The notes beneath the pieces were generated by a model, which saw only the letters and a program-made list of their open reading frames with translations, was not told the DNA's origin and did no database searches. Below are positions 24,301-39,300 of a stretch of DNA of 64,000 nucleotides, in pieces (within the stretch, counting starts at the first letter, position 1; every line of letters begins with the position of its first letter). The DNA is taken from NCBI RefSeq assembly GCF_000004075.3, contig NC_026661.2, forward strand, positions 310,001 through 374,000. The letters are read 5' to 3'. The position numbers were made by a program, and so were the translations under genes. Source of the DNA: Cucumis sativus (taxonomy: Eukaryota > Streptophyta > Magnoliopsida > Cucurbitales > Cucurbitaceae).

Positions 24301-26307
24301 TAGCTATAGACTATAAAATAATTGGAATTGTTTTTTGTGATCTTCCATGGTTTGGATCTGGGTTTTTCTCCCCCTTCCCATTTGTAAGTTTATATCATCT
24401 ATGAAATAACTTATGTCCCCCCTTCCCTTTCCCTTCTCTTCTTCTAGAGGCCATGTATTCAAGTCCTCCTAAGTTCAAAACTCAATAACTAAAAAAAGAT
24501 TGTCTTTTGGGTCATGCCTATATAGTTAAGTATTATATCATCAATAAAATGTCAGATGTTCAAATCTCAACTCCTACTTGTAGTTAAGATAAGATTTTTT
24601 TTCAAGAAAAGTTTTTTCTTCCAGAGCTGGTCTTTAGTGGGCAAAGCCTTCCTATAGATCATTGGAATGTGTCATAATCATAATACACAAATCTCAGTTT
24701 TTTGTTGTGTATAGTTCCAACCAATGAATAGGGTTAGTGTTCCTATAAGCTTTAGGATGAGCATTCTGGATTTTGAATTATTTGAGCAGGTTAATATGGG
24801 AAGATGAAACAAACTAGCAGTTTTTCTTTTAAATTTTTAAAGTAATTTGATCTTTTAGTGGATACTGAATTTTTTTTTTATTATTTTATTGAATAACCTG
24901 TTCACTTCTATTTCTATATATCAACATATTTCTGAAATCCTTTGATGGAATTCTTTGAGGTCCTTGTAAAAAGTCAGTATGAGGTTTTTGAAAATCTGTG
25001 GATTGTTGGGATGGAACCTCATGTCACATTTATCAAAACAAAAGTATCCTTCTGAGGATTCTGACCAATGGGAACATTTTGTCAAGGAGCGGAATTGTAA
25101 ACTCTATGAAGTTGTGAAGTCTTGGGAATCATCAGGCATGAGCTTCCGGGCCAAAATGTAAGGAGCTAGTGATGCATAAAACCCCCTCAATTCCTTGGGC
25201 CAAACACCTCTTAAAGAGTTTTTGAGACGTAGAAGAAGAAAGGAGAAACCTTTCATGTCTTAGGCTCTTCAATTCCTAACGAATGACAGAGGATAAATTC
25301 TGGGACATTACATGAAATAAAATTTATTTTCAGGACATGATTACTAGTAAATCTTCTTTCAATTGATTTACCTTTGGCGTTGTTCAATTGATGTCTGCTT
25401 GAGATATTTTGTGAAACGTTGGTGTAATCTATTGCTTTATAACACAAAGTGTGGGTCTTGAAGTGGATAATATTTTTGTTTTAGGTTTCATCCTGCTTGT
25501 ATAGAAATGACTACAGAAGAAGCTAAAAAGCTTGACCACTTCTACTGTGAAAGTTGTTCTTCAGAGGGTCAAAAGAAGTTGCAGAATTCACAGTCTACAT
25601 CTAAAGTTGCAGAGACAAAGGTATTTGTAAAGCTGCTGAAAATATAACTGCGCTTTGTTGAATGTCAATGTTTGGATTATTTTGTTGTTGATCAAACTGC
25701 ATAATCTAATTCCACATTGTGATATTTTAGACTACGCCATGTTTCATAGATCCTTAATGTAGCACTTAGCAGGTGTCATCCACGTACATTCTTCTTTTTA
25801 GGTATTTCTTCCTCATTTGGTTGGTAGCGTAGGTAGCATTGGACTTTAGTTATGGGGAAAGAAAGAGTTAACTGAGCCTGAGGAAGTCATATTGCTAAGT
25901 AGAAGCTACCATAACCACCATCAGTTGCATGATGGTCAATAGGGGTACGTTATGGCCACCTACTTAACGTTTAATATCCTATGAATTTTCTTGACAACAA
26001 ATGTCTAATCAGGTAGTTGTTTCATAAGAATTATCAAAGTATACACAAGCTAGTTTGTACACTTGTTGGTATATAAGGAAAAAGGAAAAATCTGGAAGTG
26101 CGCTAATAGCTGCATACAAGTCAGATTACTTGGTTCAAGCGTTGGCATTGGTTAGTTTTTACCAAAAGCTTATATAGTGGTACTATAGTGTGATAATGTA
26201 AGGGATGAATGGGTGTTACTTTCTTGCTTTAGGATTATGGTTGTTGTCATAATGCATAATATGTTTTAATCCTATTTCAGGTGGATACGAAACGACGCCG
26301 GAGGTGA
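21359..26307 (+). CDS. EBS: EBS/SHL-family BAH-PHD histone reader
   Basis: Five exons: 21359-21431, 21538-21883, 22324-22392, 25485-25620, 26281-26307; 216 residues. The start [17 protein letters not shown] fits the family. A BAH domain covers about residues 25-140 ([38 protein letters not shown]). A PHD finger covers about 142-190, with [28 protein letters not shown] and FYCESC. The tail ends in a basic KVDTKRRRR run, possibly a nuclear signal. Family knowledge: Arabidopsis EBS and SHL read H3K27me3 and H3K4me3 through these two domains and repress flowering genes. [11 protein letters not shown] and the KRRRR tail point to EBS, but the N-terminus also resembles SHL. Intron 3 is 3.1 kb, splits the PHD finger, and holds retroposon debris. 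Function is inferred from homology. Confidence 0.93.
23330..23480 (-). mobile_element. LINE-like 3' tail, antisense in EBS intron 3
   Basis: On the - strand the segment contains TGATTGGAAGCCTTCTTTAT and later a TTTTATGCCTTCTTTTGATG-type end. Similar wording occurs in the tails near 40900 and 41200. It lies in the 3.1-kb intron and shows no coding capacity. I infer a short truncated retroposon. Confidence 0.4.
24004..24126. repeat. Perfect hairpin followed by three tandem repeats
   Basis: ACTAATCAGTTA (24004-24015), a TTG loop and TAACTGATTAGT (24019-24030) form a perfect 12-bp stem. About 16 bases later, AAAACAGCTAATAACAG-headed units of roughly 27 bp occur three times, to about 24126. It lies within EBS intron 3. 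Confidence 0.85.
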
Positions 26308-28278
26308 CAATAGTGTAAATAAACAAAATACGGTGACTTAGAGTCGTTAAAAACCAACCAGAGCTTCTAACTTCCAAATGAGTTGGAACAAGTGCATAGA
26401 TGTAGGATAATGTAAATTGTAGCTCTAGTGTGTTCAACATTGGTTGCAGCAGGTAGAGAGACTGGTTTGAAATGTATTGAAGTTATTTTATTTGAAAATG
26501 GAGCAAACCAAACCAAACCAAACCAAAAACCCCTCCTTTCTTCTATGAAGGTTGTAGATTTGTTTTATTTCCTCAAAACTCCTAAACTTTTAACTCTTTT
26601 GGAATCCATTTTCCTAATTATTCTTAGCTGATATGGTGATGTATAGGTGAAAAATATTTGTCAAGGACTGAAGGGTAGTAGGAAAGAGATCTTTATGTAA
26701 TTATTTGGTTGCAAGTTGATTGGACTGACGACTCTTGTGTGTACCGTACCAACCTCTCCCTTTAGAAGTTTTAATGAAGAAAAAAAAGAGACTATTTTAA
26801 CCAAGTGGCTGATGTTGGTTATTATCTTAATGTTTTATCTTTGTTTGTGATTGTGAAGAGGTTAATATAATATTTGGAGGGACAGATTAATGAAGGAAAG
26901 CTTATAGTTTGTCACACTCTCAAAACTTTCATAATTGAAATATTTTATATATTTATATGAAAAAAGGTTAAGTTAATATGTAAAACTTTGCCCCATATAT
27001 CATATATTTAATGGCAAATGCAAATGTGGAAGGTGAAAACAGACATAATAGCAAATTCATTACTATGTATTCTGTAGTTTTCAATTGACTCATTATATGA
27101 TAGTCTACCAACGGTACTATATTAAAATATATATATAATAATAGTACGTTGTTTTGCTTGTTATCGTACTAATGCTTCGACCACCAACAGAACTAATGCT
27201 TCGAACAAATAATAAGGGTTGCTTGAATAAGGGTTGCTTTAGTGTTAGGCTCCGTTTGTTTCATAGAAATTGTCATACGGCTTCGGATAGATAATAATTA
27301 TCTTTGTTTGTTTTATAAGGTTTGAAATGTTTAAACACATTATATAATCCATGAATATTAAAGTCGACTTGACATGGATTTTTTAATGTCTTCCAAACTG
27401 ATGGAATTTTTATACCTAAAATTGAATGTAGTTCGATTAATTAATTAGTTAATTATCTTGTCTATCCAAATGCAGAAATTACATTTAAATTTCATAAATT
27501 TAATATCCATACCAAATAATATATGCAATCCAAACTACTGTTTAGTAGTTTTTTTTTTTTTGGCTTCTAAAGGGTTGTGTAATTCATGTCAAATTAATCA
27601 TATTAAGGTTTGAATATTGAATCTACTCAAAGTGGTCTACAGGTATGAACAAAAGTTAATTTTACCTCTTTACCCCACTACTCTATATTTATGATTGGCC
27701 TTTCTCCCTTGCACTAAACTATACTAAAGCGTTTTGGGCCCAAAACATAGTTAGTGGTTGGAATATCTGTTGGTTTAGACACAGTCCAAGCAAAACAAAC
27801 AACCCATGTATAATTTTTCATGGGGTAATTGCATTGGGATTGTGCAGCACTTTTTAGGGATAATAGTTAATTGTATGACTAGCAATATTTATTAAGAATT
27901 ACAAATATAATAGAACTTATTAACTTTAGATTCAATGGTTGGTAGACCTCTACGAGTATGGTCTATCAATAGACTCCTACTAATAGATTTTCAAAATTAA
28001 GTAAATTTTGTTATTTGTGTAAGAAGGTATTGAGGTTCAAAAGTTCACTCTGCCATTTTCTGTTAACAAAACAATTCAAACACAGCTGTCTCGTACAAAG
28101 GAATACGCTGGCCTTCATCACAGGACTTGTGAAATAAATGGAGGCAGAAAAGAAGGATTATGCTTTCCATTAACCTACTGCTGAATGTGAAATCCAACGA
28201 ACTCATCTGATCATGAGTATTATTTCATGGTAAAACTTTTTTAAAATGGTGCTTCTCATTCAGCCCTGCAAAGAGTTC
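26308..28278. other. Convergent spacer between EBS and the purple acid phosphatase
   Basis: Both genes end into this 2-kb interval, so its edges are 3' UTRs. It includes an (AACC)n-like run at about 26503-26528 and a short GTCTATCAATAGAC inverted motif near 27961. I see no gene here. Confidence 0.6.
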
Positions 28279-31200
28279 TCATTTCTGCACACTCAACGAC
28301 TCGTCAACCGGGTGCCAGTGTCTGTTCAAGAACCAATGAGTATCAGCTTCAACTGCATATCCATCTTGATTCCTGCTCCAACTGAAATACGCATGAGTTC
28401 TGTTCATTATATCAAATATGGCATGCCCAAAGCTTGCTTCACGATACGCCGAGTACGCAGGTTGTGGCTCCGTCATACTGCATTACGAAAAAAATTGAGA
28501 GTTTATGGTTTATGGTATGAAGAAGCAGGAACCCATTTGTAGGAGTAGGATATAAAATGAGATATTGAAGTTACTTGGTTGCTAGGCCTTCAAGGTTTCC
28601 TCCATCACCTATTGTTATGTATACAGGTGCAGATTGATCTTTCACTGGAGTACAATGGCCATTCACGATGTTGTATGCAACATTTGAAATTCTTTCCTGC
28701 GTTTAGCATAAGATAACTGTCCCGTGTTACCAATAGCGAATGAAAATCTTGTACCATACAAAAGAACATAAAGATAGAATTTGGTTCCAAAACAAAATTC
28801 CAACTCAAAAGACTTGATCAAATTCTTTGAGTTTTTCTCATATTGATCTACAGATTATAATGAACAAACAGTGGTAGGATTGGAAGGAATGGTTAAGAGA
28901 AAGCGCTTACAGATCTTTCATAAGCATGGACATGGCCAGCAAAGACGACGTCAACTTTGTATTGTACAAACCATGACTCATACATTACTCGCATTGTTTC
29001 TCCTTCCATGTAGTGATAGTTGTAGCTGTTGTACCACGGGGAATGCATAAGAACAATTAACCATGGTGTTTCACTTCTGTTAACTTTCGGTAGCTCTGCT
29101 TCAAGCCATTCGTATTGAGGAGTGTATTTACCTAAACATATCATGAAATGAAACAAAAGTTTGTTTGAAAAACTATTTTCACACATTAAAGGTAGAAAGA
29201 AATCAAATGAAAGGTGTTCAGTCATTTGGAGAACTAACAACCAAAAACGAACCTGTTTAGTAATCATTTCGTTTTTAAATTTTAACTTTAAAATTTTAAA
29301 CCTATAAACATTCCTTCCCACTTTAAATTACCAAGTTCTAAACACTAAAGAAAAAAGAAAAAAATAGTTTTAAAAAACATGTATTTGTTTTTGGAATTTG
29401 ACTAAGAATTCAACTCTTTTACTTGAAATAAATGAAAACCATGATAAAAAATTGAGAGAAAATATGTGTAATTTTTCAGAAACCGAGAACCAAAATGGTT
29501 ACGAAATGAATAATTCATAACAACGTTACAATGGAGCAAACCAGATTTTGCTTAAATGTAAGAATAATAAGAAAGGTTTTATAAGACATTACCTACATGA
29601 TTTTATCATAAATCAAAAACAATGAAGAATCTTCTCAGAATAGTGATAAAACTAAAGGAAGCGTTTACCATAAGCTGAATATGAAGCCAAGACTATGATG
29701 TATGCTGGACCTCTCTTGATTGAGTACCAAAAAGGAGCTGTGCTCCCAGATGCTTTATAAGGGACATGATATCGGTTAGTAAATGGCTTGAAAGGCTCGG
29801 TCTCACCCTGCAAGAGAAATATGAAACATTTTGACTAAAGAATAGAAAAAACTAATCCAAGATTTGCTCCCACTTGAGCCATTTGAATACTTACAATTTC
29901 TGGGACAAAATCAATTTCATGATTTCCTGCAGTCCATATCCAAGGCTGATAGGCGATGATTCTCTCTGTGAATCTTCCCCATGTATCCCACCGTACATTG
30001 TCATGGAATGGATAGTTGTCAGCATAAGAGAGATCTCCAACAAATAGCACTGCTTTTCCTTTATGCGGGTTTCGTTCGTAGTGTGTCAGTGTTACATTTG
30101 AATCAAAACTCTGGCCAAGATCCCCTGCAGATGACATTAAAAGCAAGACAATGGACGTGCCAATTGGATAGTTAAGCCGGAATTCAACTGGAAAAACAAA
30201 AAACACGACTGTGGCATCGAAAATTAACTCACCTATGACACCAAATGTATAGGGAACGTCGGGACCGACTTCTGGAGGAGTGACAAACCAGAATGTTCTT
30301 GGAGAGTACCCAATTCCGATTTCATAGTAGTATTTGGTGTCATACTGCCAAAAGGTAAATAATATTATTTTCTGTCAGTGAATTCAGAATTTCTAAAGTT
30401 TAATTATACAAGAGAAGCCTTAACCGATAATGTGGATTGAATTGTCTATACCTTTAAGTTTTTAATGGTACAGTGATGAATGTAACCAGAAGTGTAATTA
30501 TAGAACTTGTAAGTATATACTTTTCCAAAGGCCTGTTTCTTTTCCTTGCTTTTCTCACTCCAATACAATACTTCATTTGATCCTGGTTTATTTGGAGTGA
30601 CCCATGAAACAATCACTGCCTTCCCTTCATGATCTCCTTGTGTGATATGAACCTTTAACATATTCAAAGCATCCAATAACCGACCAGATGGGACAAGAAA
30701 GAAAAAAAGTTAAACAGTGGTAACTCACGTGCAGTCATTAGATCTTCAAAGAAGATAAAACAAAAACAAAAAAAGAACAATAGGCAACCAAGATCGAACT
30801 TGAAATGGATTTCGATGAATTCTTGTTCATATGAGCTAAGTAATAAACATTCCTGTATAGAATATTAAGGTTGTTCGAAACAACTTTCATTAAGAAAGAA
30901 ATGAAACATAGAAAAAAACCATGTTCACAAAAGGAGACATTCCTCAACAGGAAAGGACTCTAGTTATGTAAAATAATGGCTATAGAATAATTTTTCAAGG
31001 GTCTTGAGAATAGAAGCTCACAAAGAAACACATTGTAATCTATCATTTTAAGCTTTTGGATTCAATCATATCAAAATAGTACGTCCTATTTTTCAAACTG
31101 TCCAATACAAGTTTCTTTTTTACATATATATTGATAGCGACTCATTGGATATCGCGATAATATTCAAGTCCATAGGAGAAAGAAGAAATACTAAATATAA

Positions 31201-31472
31201 TACACTACAAGAAGAAAGAATGATGAAGAAAGAAGAAATGGAAAATTTAAGGAGAAAAAGACCTGCTGGGGAGCATTAAAACCAGGAGGAACAGCAAAAA
31301 CATCACTGTCAAGAGGCATATCCACAGTTTTCTCAACCTTCCTCATAAACTGTCCTGTTTTACCTCCATAACACACCTCCACTCCATTCAAAACCATAAC
31401 CAAAACAGCAATAACTACAACAAAAGAAGAACAAGAAAACCCCGCAACGCTCATCTTCTCCTCTATTCTCAT
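28279..31472 (-). CDS. PAP: Purple acid phosphatase, PAP10/PAP12-like, secreted
   Basis: Eight exons on the - strand, 5' to 3': 31263-31472, 30452-30652, 30233-30344, 29895-30124, 29669-29807, 28911-29131, 28575-28696, 28279-28477; 477 residues, the usual length of the high-molecular-weight plant class. A hydrophobic segment near residues 12-35 suggests a signal peptide; Met7 is an alternative start. All five metal-binding blocks are intact: GDLGQ (Asp176), GDLSYAD (Asp205, Tyr208), GNHE (Asn242), LMHSPWY (His327) and GHVHAYERS (His364, His366). These supply the seven ligands of the dinuclear Fe-metal centre that hydrolyses phosphate monoesters at acid pH. Family knowledge: such enzymes are extracellular or root-surface phosphatases, often induced by phosphate starvation. 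A TATA box and a possible P1BS motif lie upstream. The exact orthologue is not resolved. Confidence 0.95.
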
Positions 31473-31517
31473 GGCGATTCCCAAATCTAAATCTGAAACT
31501 TGAATCCCCTCCCTCCC

Positions 31518-31525
31518 TATTTATA
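31518..31525 (-). promoter_or_regulatory. TATA box of the purple acid phosphatase gene
   Basis: TATAAATA reads on the - strand here, 46-53 bases upstream of the start codon. This allows a transcription start around 31490 and a very short leader. Confidence 0.6.
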
Positions 31526-31698
31526 ACCCACAAATCCAATTAAAATATATCCTCAAAATAACACAACAAAAGTTTAAAAAATCTCCAAAGATAAGTCAAT
31601 GGTGATGGTGAATCGTACCCCACATCTAAGTCCACTGTCAGAGCGCTTGATCCGATTACTGAGAGTTCCCATTTGAAAAACTGGAGAGACCCATTATG

Positions 31699-31706
31699 GC
31701 ATATTC
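31699..31706. promoter_or_regulatory. Candidate P1BS (PHR1-binding) motif
   Basis: GCATATTC fits the imperfect palindrome GNATATNC, bound by PHR1-type MYB factors under phosphate starvation. It sits about 230 bases upstream of the phosphatase start codon. A single copy of such a short motif can occur by chance. Confidence 0.35.
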
Positions 31707-33313
31707 CCATTTGACTTCTTGGGTGCCCTTTGATTCCATGAAATTTGATCAGAGAAAACTCCATTTCTTCTCATTTCCATATTATTATTTTTTCCATCTC
31801 GGCGTCTTTTTCATCTTACTTCATCTTGGAGGTCCCATCGGTTGTATAAATGAATTTGGATAACGACATGCTTATAAAATTATCTGATAATTCTAAGTTT
31901 GATTTTAATATGCACTTTAATTTAACTTTTTGGATTGACAGCAACGTACCATTTGTTTACAAATGTCCTGATATCATGACGAGATTCTACATTATAGTTT
32001 ATTGAAGATTGAAATATAAGATTTATTTGAAATTTGTTCACACGTCTTTTAGTAAACCTTAAATTTGTTATTGAACTTAATTCTTTTTTAAATTGAATAC
32101 ATTTTTTAAATTTTTACTAAAAATACTAATGAAAAATGAAAAAAAAAATCTATAATAAATTAGCATATGAACTAGATTTAAAAGTTATTGAAAGTCTAAC
32201 AAATAAAATTTGAAATTTGAAAATATTAATTGAAAAAACAAGAAGAATCAAAATACCATTTTAATATTTTATTTATTTCATTTTTTATAAGTTCAAATTT
32301 TATTTTATCATTTTAGTCCTACACCTTTCAAAGCATCAATTGAGAATATTCCATATAAATGTTGATCTCACATATGTTTAGCCTAACCCTATAAGTAAAC
32401 AAAGGCTGAGGCTAATGAATAGAGAATGGTAATCTTGAAGCCTTTTGTTGATTTATGTCTAACTAATTGGAAGCTTTTCATTCCTATCCCCAAATGTTTT
32501 CGAGATCGTTTTGTAGAGATTTTATTGTCTCGCCAATTTTCACAAATAATTGTCCATTTAGCTTTTACAAAAGGTCAATTAACACAGTGTGTTCTTATTA
32601 TAGTGGTCACGAATAATTGTCCTAATACTCATCTTGTCATTGATCATTAATCATTGAAATTAAAGTTCACCTTCCAAAGCTCGTGAAGAGAATGAGAACT
32701 AATGTCGATGTTCTAGAGTGAATACTAATGAATTATTTATCAACGACTTAAACGAGAAGGTGATTCAATTCGAACAAATGGAATCTAGCTATCAAACTAT
32801 TAGGGTTTGTAATTTTTGTATTGAAAGTTTACTGCATCATAATAATGACGGAAAATATATTGAATGCAAGCTTTCCTTTTGTGTGTGTAACTAAATACAA
32901 ACACAAAAGGTGTAGCAAAGCAGTGATGGAAGAAAATATATATCCAAAAGAGTAGTTTACAACAAACTTTAATTGAATAGAAAAAACAAAAGTATATACT
33001 AACATTTGCGTCTAATTAGGGACTAATCAATCCCTAAGTTTATGGCCAAATGAATAAATAAACGTTATTCTCGTTAAAGAACGATTGCCACGTTTAATAA
33101 CGAACTAACTGAAAATGGTGGGAAACACGCCGCCACATGTCCTTGTTTCGTTGGTGGATGATATCACCTGATGTAATTTTCTTTTGAATCTACGGTCCTA
33201 AATCGCCGTTCTTCGAAATACCTGAGCTTTGAAATTGTCCTTTAAAATCCACCGGTAGAGCCACCGTGAAACCTCCCGGTAATCTTTTTTTTTTTTTTAA
33301 CTTTTGTTAAGTA

Positions 33314-34839
<1,526 letters not shown>

Positions 34840-34960
34840 AAGATATGATTTTCTTTTCCTTTAATCGTTTGTTTGTAGTTGTTGATTGAAAAGGCCTTCA
34901 GCTAATTAATTCTTATTTGTGTTAAAGGCATGCAAATGCATACATACATGTTTTGTTATA

Positions 34961-34966
34961 AATAAA
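34961..34966 (+). terminator. Poly(A) signal of the RD19-type gene
   Basis: AATAAA occurs about 120 bases after the stop codon, in AT-rich sequence. Plant signals are loose, so this is only a likely near-upstream element. Confidence 0.45.
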
Positions 34967-35437
34967 CTCAAAGAAATAGAGAAAAAAACAATTGTTTTTT
35001 TTTCTTTAATCTTTTTTTTTTTATTTGTTGCTTTTCTTTTGTTAATCTTTTTTTATTTGTTGCTTTTCTTTGGTTAGTACAAGTTATTCACAAAAATCAG
35101 AACTTATTTTATGTTAAATGAGATAAGAAAAACACTTTTCTAACAAGTTTGAAAGTGATTTTGAAATTGTTAAAATCACTTTTGTCATGTTTAAAATTAC
35201 GAATCACTCAAAATTTTATTCATATTTAATTTTATATTTTCAGGTACTTTTAAAAGTGACAAAAGCAGCTAACTCGGTTGTTTATACATAGACGATGGAT
35301 TGATTTCTTGTTCGACTGCTCGTTCTTTTATAACCTTAATTGTGGACACATAGTTTTCAACATTCAAAGCAAGGCAAAAATAAACAAAAATACACTACGT
35401 ACATACAATTTAACTTTCATACTAGAGTCAAAATTCA

Positions 35438-35604
35438 TTAATCAAATTAAACATTCCTTGAGAATACATCAATCCAAGATTAATCAAATTAACATTCCTT
35501 GAGAATACATCAATCGAAGATTAATCAAATTAAACATTCCTTGAGAATACATCAATCGAAGATTAATCAAATTAAACATTCCTTGAGAATACATCAATCG
35601 AAGA
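35438..35604. repeat. 42-bp minisatellite, four copies
   Basis: Copies begin at 35438, 35480, 35521 and 35563, each headed TTAATCAAATTAA and containing CATTCCTTGAGAATACATC. The second lacks one A (41 bp). The copies differ by very few bases, so the array is recent or homogenised. Confidence 0.93.
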
Positions 35605-36388
35605 TTACTAGCATGTGAAAATCGACTGTAGGTTATGAATCCAAAAATATAAAGTATATAAACAAATAAGCCACGTTTAGATAATTGAAGTGAAATTGAA
35701 GTATTCAAGGTTACGAATTCGAACGTTTTGGTATGTACTATAAAAATGATATAGTATTCATTAAATGAGTTTTAAAATTAATTGACATTTATTAAATCTA
35801 AATTATACATTTATATTTAAAAACTAATTAAAAATAATAGTAACAAATAATTTTATAAAACAATTAAGCTAAATTTTGACTGTTGGATGAGTAAAAATTT
35901 CACATTCTTAAAACCCTACATTTGTATGGGTTTTAAAATTCCCTACATAATATCTTAGATTCAGAAAATGAAATTTTATGGGAAAATAAACAGAATAAAC
36001 ACAAAAATAAATAAAAGTAATGTAAAAAATCTCATGAATGAGGAGGCCTTTTAAATAAAAATTAGGAGGCATAAATATATATTAATAACAACTGAGAAAG
36101 CTTTGTTTATTACACGAAAATGGTCATCACTTACAAAGACATTGGTCCATCTAAGAACCCAATTTATTTTTTCCCTTTGCAGCCCACAAGGAAATTATAA
36201 ATGAAAAACAAAGTGCTAATGGCCAAAAACCTCAGGCTCAGGCTCAGGCACTCCTCAACAAGAACGAACAATGGCAATTTCCTTACCATATTTTAATTAA
36301 AGAATATATTCAATACAAACCACTTCTGTGCACATACAAAAACACATTACCTTTTTCTTTAATGCCCTTCGTATTGGAAATTCAAACA

Positions 36389-39300
36389 TCAATCATCATC
36401 TTCATCTAGCAATGCGAATGAAAAGGGATGGAATTTGTACCCGTCTCCCTCGTAGAACTTGTTTTGGAACTCGACCCAATGAAGACGCAGTGCATGAAGG
36501 AAGGCACTTAAAGTCTCCATCAGTAGCAACACCCCAACCGTAGCGAAAATGAAAACGATAATGCCTACTATTAAGATTATAATGTTGTTGAACCTGAGAG
36601 GAAATTAAGATCTTTTGTTACTGTTATGTTCAACCTTTTTCTGTTTCTACAGAAAATTGAGCTTTCATCAAGAGCTTAAAAAGATAACAATAATAACTCC
36701 TAGTCCCCAATGTCCAAAGAGAAATATGAAATGTAAGGATCAAGCACAGCAGCTGGCATCATAATGCAGCCAAACCATTTAGGTCCGTGTATAGGACATT
36801 CTCTACACCCCCTAGTCTATAATTCAGACAAATTAAGGGGAAATAAGGTTACATACCCTGCGGATAGAACGAGAACCTTGTCGTAAAACACGCTTGACAA
36901 CTCTGAGTGCGCAAGACTGGATCACAGAAGCAAAATAATCAATAAATAAATGAAAATAACAAACCTTAAAAAGAACAGGTCATCCAGACAGTTGGTTATT
37001 ACTACTTAAAGATTTTTCATTTTTCCTTTGAAGGGAGCATGGAATCTTTTAACTCCGTTGGGCACTTACTGGGTTCTAAGGTCTAACAGAAGTTCAAAAT
37101 TTCAAGTTCTAACAAACACCAAATTCCATTCACATGGATATCAATATATGGCAATGTGTCAGAGAAAAAGAAAAAAAGGACTATTTAAATTAGTCTTTCC
37201 AAATAGTGAACTCTAAAATTGATATTAAAAATATTAAATAAAGAAAAAGTATTTCTTATAGTAGTAAAGAAAATATGAACAAATAACCGATAGAGTGGCA
37301 ATGAGAAATACACAATCAAGAAACTGAATGAAGACCACTTGATTTACTTACCTTAAAGCCCATAGACGAAGATAGGAAGCTGTATTTGACACTGCTCCAA
37401 GCACAAATTCAATGGTATGAATAAGCTGATGCACAAAAATCTCACTGAACTCGAACTCCTCATGACCATGCGAATCATGATGTGAATCCAACTCGAGGGA
37501 ATCATCACCACTTGGAAGGGGTGCATAAGATTGGCCTTGGAACCTCTGAAGGAAACATGAGTGTCAAAACCTAGACAAATATAACAAGGAATCCCCCACC
37601 CAGCCAAATACACGCGCGCACACACACACACACAACCATGGCCAGAAATAGGATCCAAAAGCAGACCTGTTCGTGCTGTCTCTTCAAAAGAAAAGGCTTT
37701 GGAAGCAGCATCCACGGCACGGCAACAAGGGCCAGTAAGAGCAGCACAATCTGGAAACAATAGGCAAAAAAGAGTATGAGGAAAACACACCAAGAGTTCA
37801 TAGGATCACTAATATTAGTAGGAAGATACCTGAACATTTTTCTGCCCAGGAAAAAGTTGGTTTTCAGCCAGATCTTCAGTAGGGCCTAGAAACATGTATA
37901 TCATTACATGGTACAGATCAGCATTTGAACCAGTGCACCACTTTATGATGATGAGAAGGGAAAGATAGCCGAATAGGCTGTTCAGGAATATCATTTGTGG
38001 TAGAAATTGGAACCTGAAAATTGTACCCAAAAGTCAATTCAACGTTGACAAACAAGCAAAGCAAAGAAGCACAATTTCTTCTTCTTTCTTTTTTCTTCTT
38101 TTTTTGACAATATTGTTGTTGAAAAATATATGAAGAGCAGTGTGATAAAACCCAAGGGATGAGAATAATAGTAAAATATAGAAGATTGAAGAAGTTCTTG
38201 CATTAGTCTTTGTGGGTTACCTTCCATGGTGCGAAAAAAAATATTTACAGTTGGTGCTCAACAGAACTTTCTTCTAGTATCTTAGGGTATTTGACCCAAG
38301 GAGTTGGGAAGTAGGAGTTGTGAACTCCACTCCTTGTTTAGCCAAGGAGTTTGTGGGTCCACTACTAAAAAACATCAATTTTATACCTTGTCAATTCTTT
38401 ACACTATGGCCCCAAGAGTTACCAATTCTCTACACTGTATAACTCCTTGGGACTAACTATTCCACTCCTTACCCCAGATACCCCTTAGTTGTAAAAGGAG
38501 AATTTTCAGGGATTTTGTCTCTACACTTGGTTAAATTTTTAATTTAATTTTATTTCATTCTTTGTATTGGTGTAAGAATAAAATCCCTTTAAAGATTATA
38601 GTCATTTCTTTCGTTGGTATGATCTTTTTTGAGCCTTCTCCAAAAGACCAAGGCCCAATTACCTACTTGGAATGGGCTGCCCATAACTCTCCAACGAACC
38701 CTACAAGGTGGGTTGAACCCCCTTCCAACCATTTTATGCCCTCAATTAAGTTACAAGTACATTACCAAGCATGGGTATATGATCTATTGTAACACACTTT
38801 TGAGTGATGGGAGCATTTTCAGCTCCTTTCTTTTATCAATGAAATTTATTTCTCCTCTTGAAGAAGTATAGAAGATTGAACTTTTGAAGAACTACAATAT
38901 AACCTAAGTAGTTAAGTAACTTCCAACCTCCCCTCTCTTGAGATACCACTTAAGCCCAAACTCGCTAAAATGATATTTTTATTCTATCGTAATTATTTTC
39001 TACCTATAATTTCATTGAGAGAAATGTTAAATACAAGAGCATAAAAAATTAAAAATTAAAAACCTAACAAAAAGGATTCCAGACCTAACTGCTGAAAAAG
39101 GACTCCAATCCAACCTAATAAGACTGAGCCTACAATTACAAAATGGTCGAGTAAACGATGGCCACAAAGAATCATTAAACCTCCAGAACCTCCTCACACG
39201 ATCTTGTTGCCACTCTAAAGGTCCCATTATTTCTCTCAAGTCAGAAGCCCCACAAGACAGAAAAAAAGCCAGGGTTCCACGTAAATCTGTCCTTATCTGG

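Larger units (their letters stand above)
31473..33313. other. Divergent spacer between the phosphatase and the RD19-type protease
   Basis: About 1.8 kb separate two genes transcribed away from each other, so both promoters lie here. Apart from the TATA box and P1BS candidate I see AT-rich sequence and poly(T), but no gene. Confidence 0.6.
34840..36388. other. Convergent spacer between the RD19-type gene and VHA-a
   Basis: This 1.5-kb interval holds both 3' UTRs, the 42-bp minisatellite at 35438-35604 and a short CAGGCT repeat at about 36233-36249. No gene is supported. Confidence 0.6.

Noticed and set aside
24505..24590. SINE-like GTTCAAATCTC motif
   Set aside because: A B-box-like word is present but no convincing A box or element ends could be placed.
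35484..35708. Frame with a repeated 14-residue unit (NLRLMYSQGMFNLI)
   Set aside because: It is only the 42-bp minisatellite translated; there is no start context or homologous protein.
37353..37837. Long - strand frames crossing VHA-a exons 15-16
   Set aside because: They read through the (CA)n-bearing intron in wrong phases; the spliced exons account for the coding sequence.
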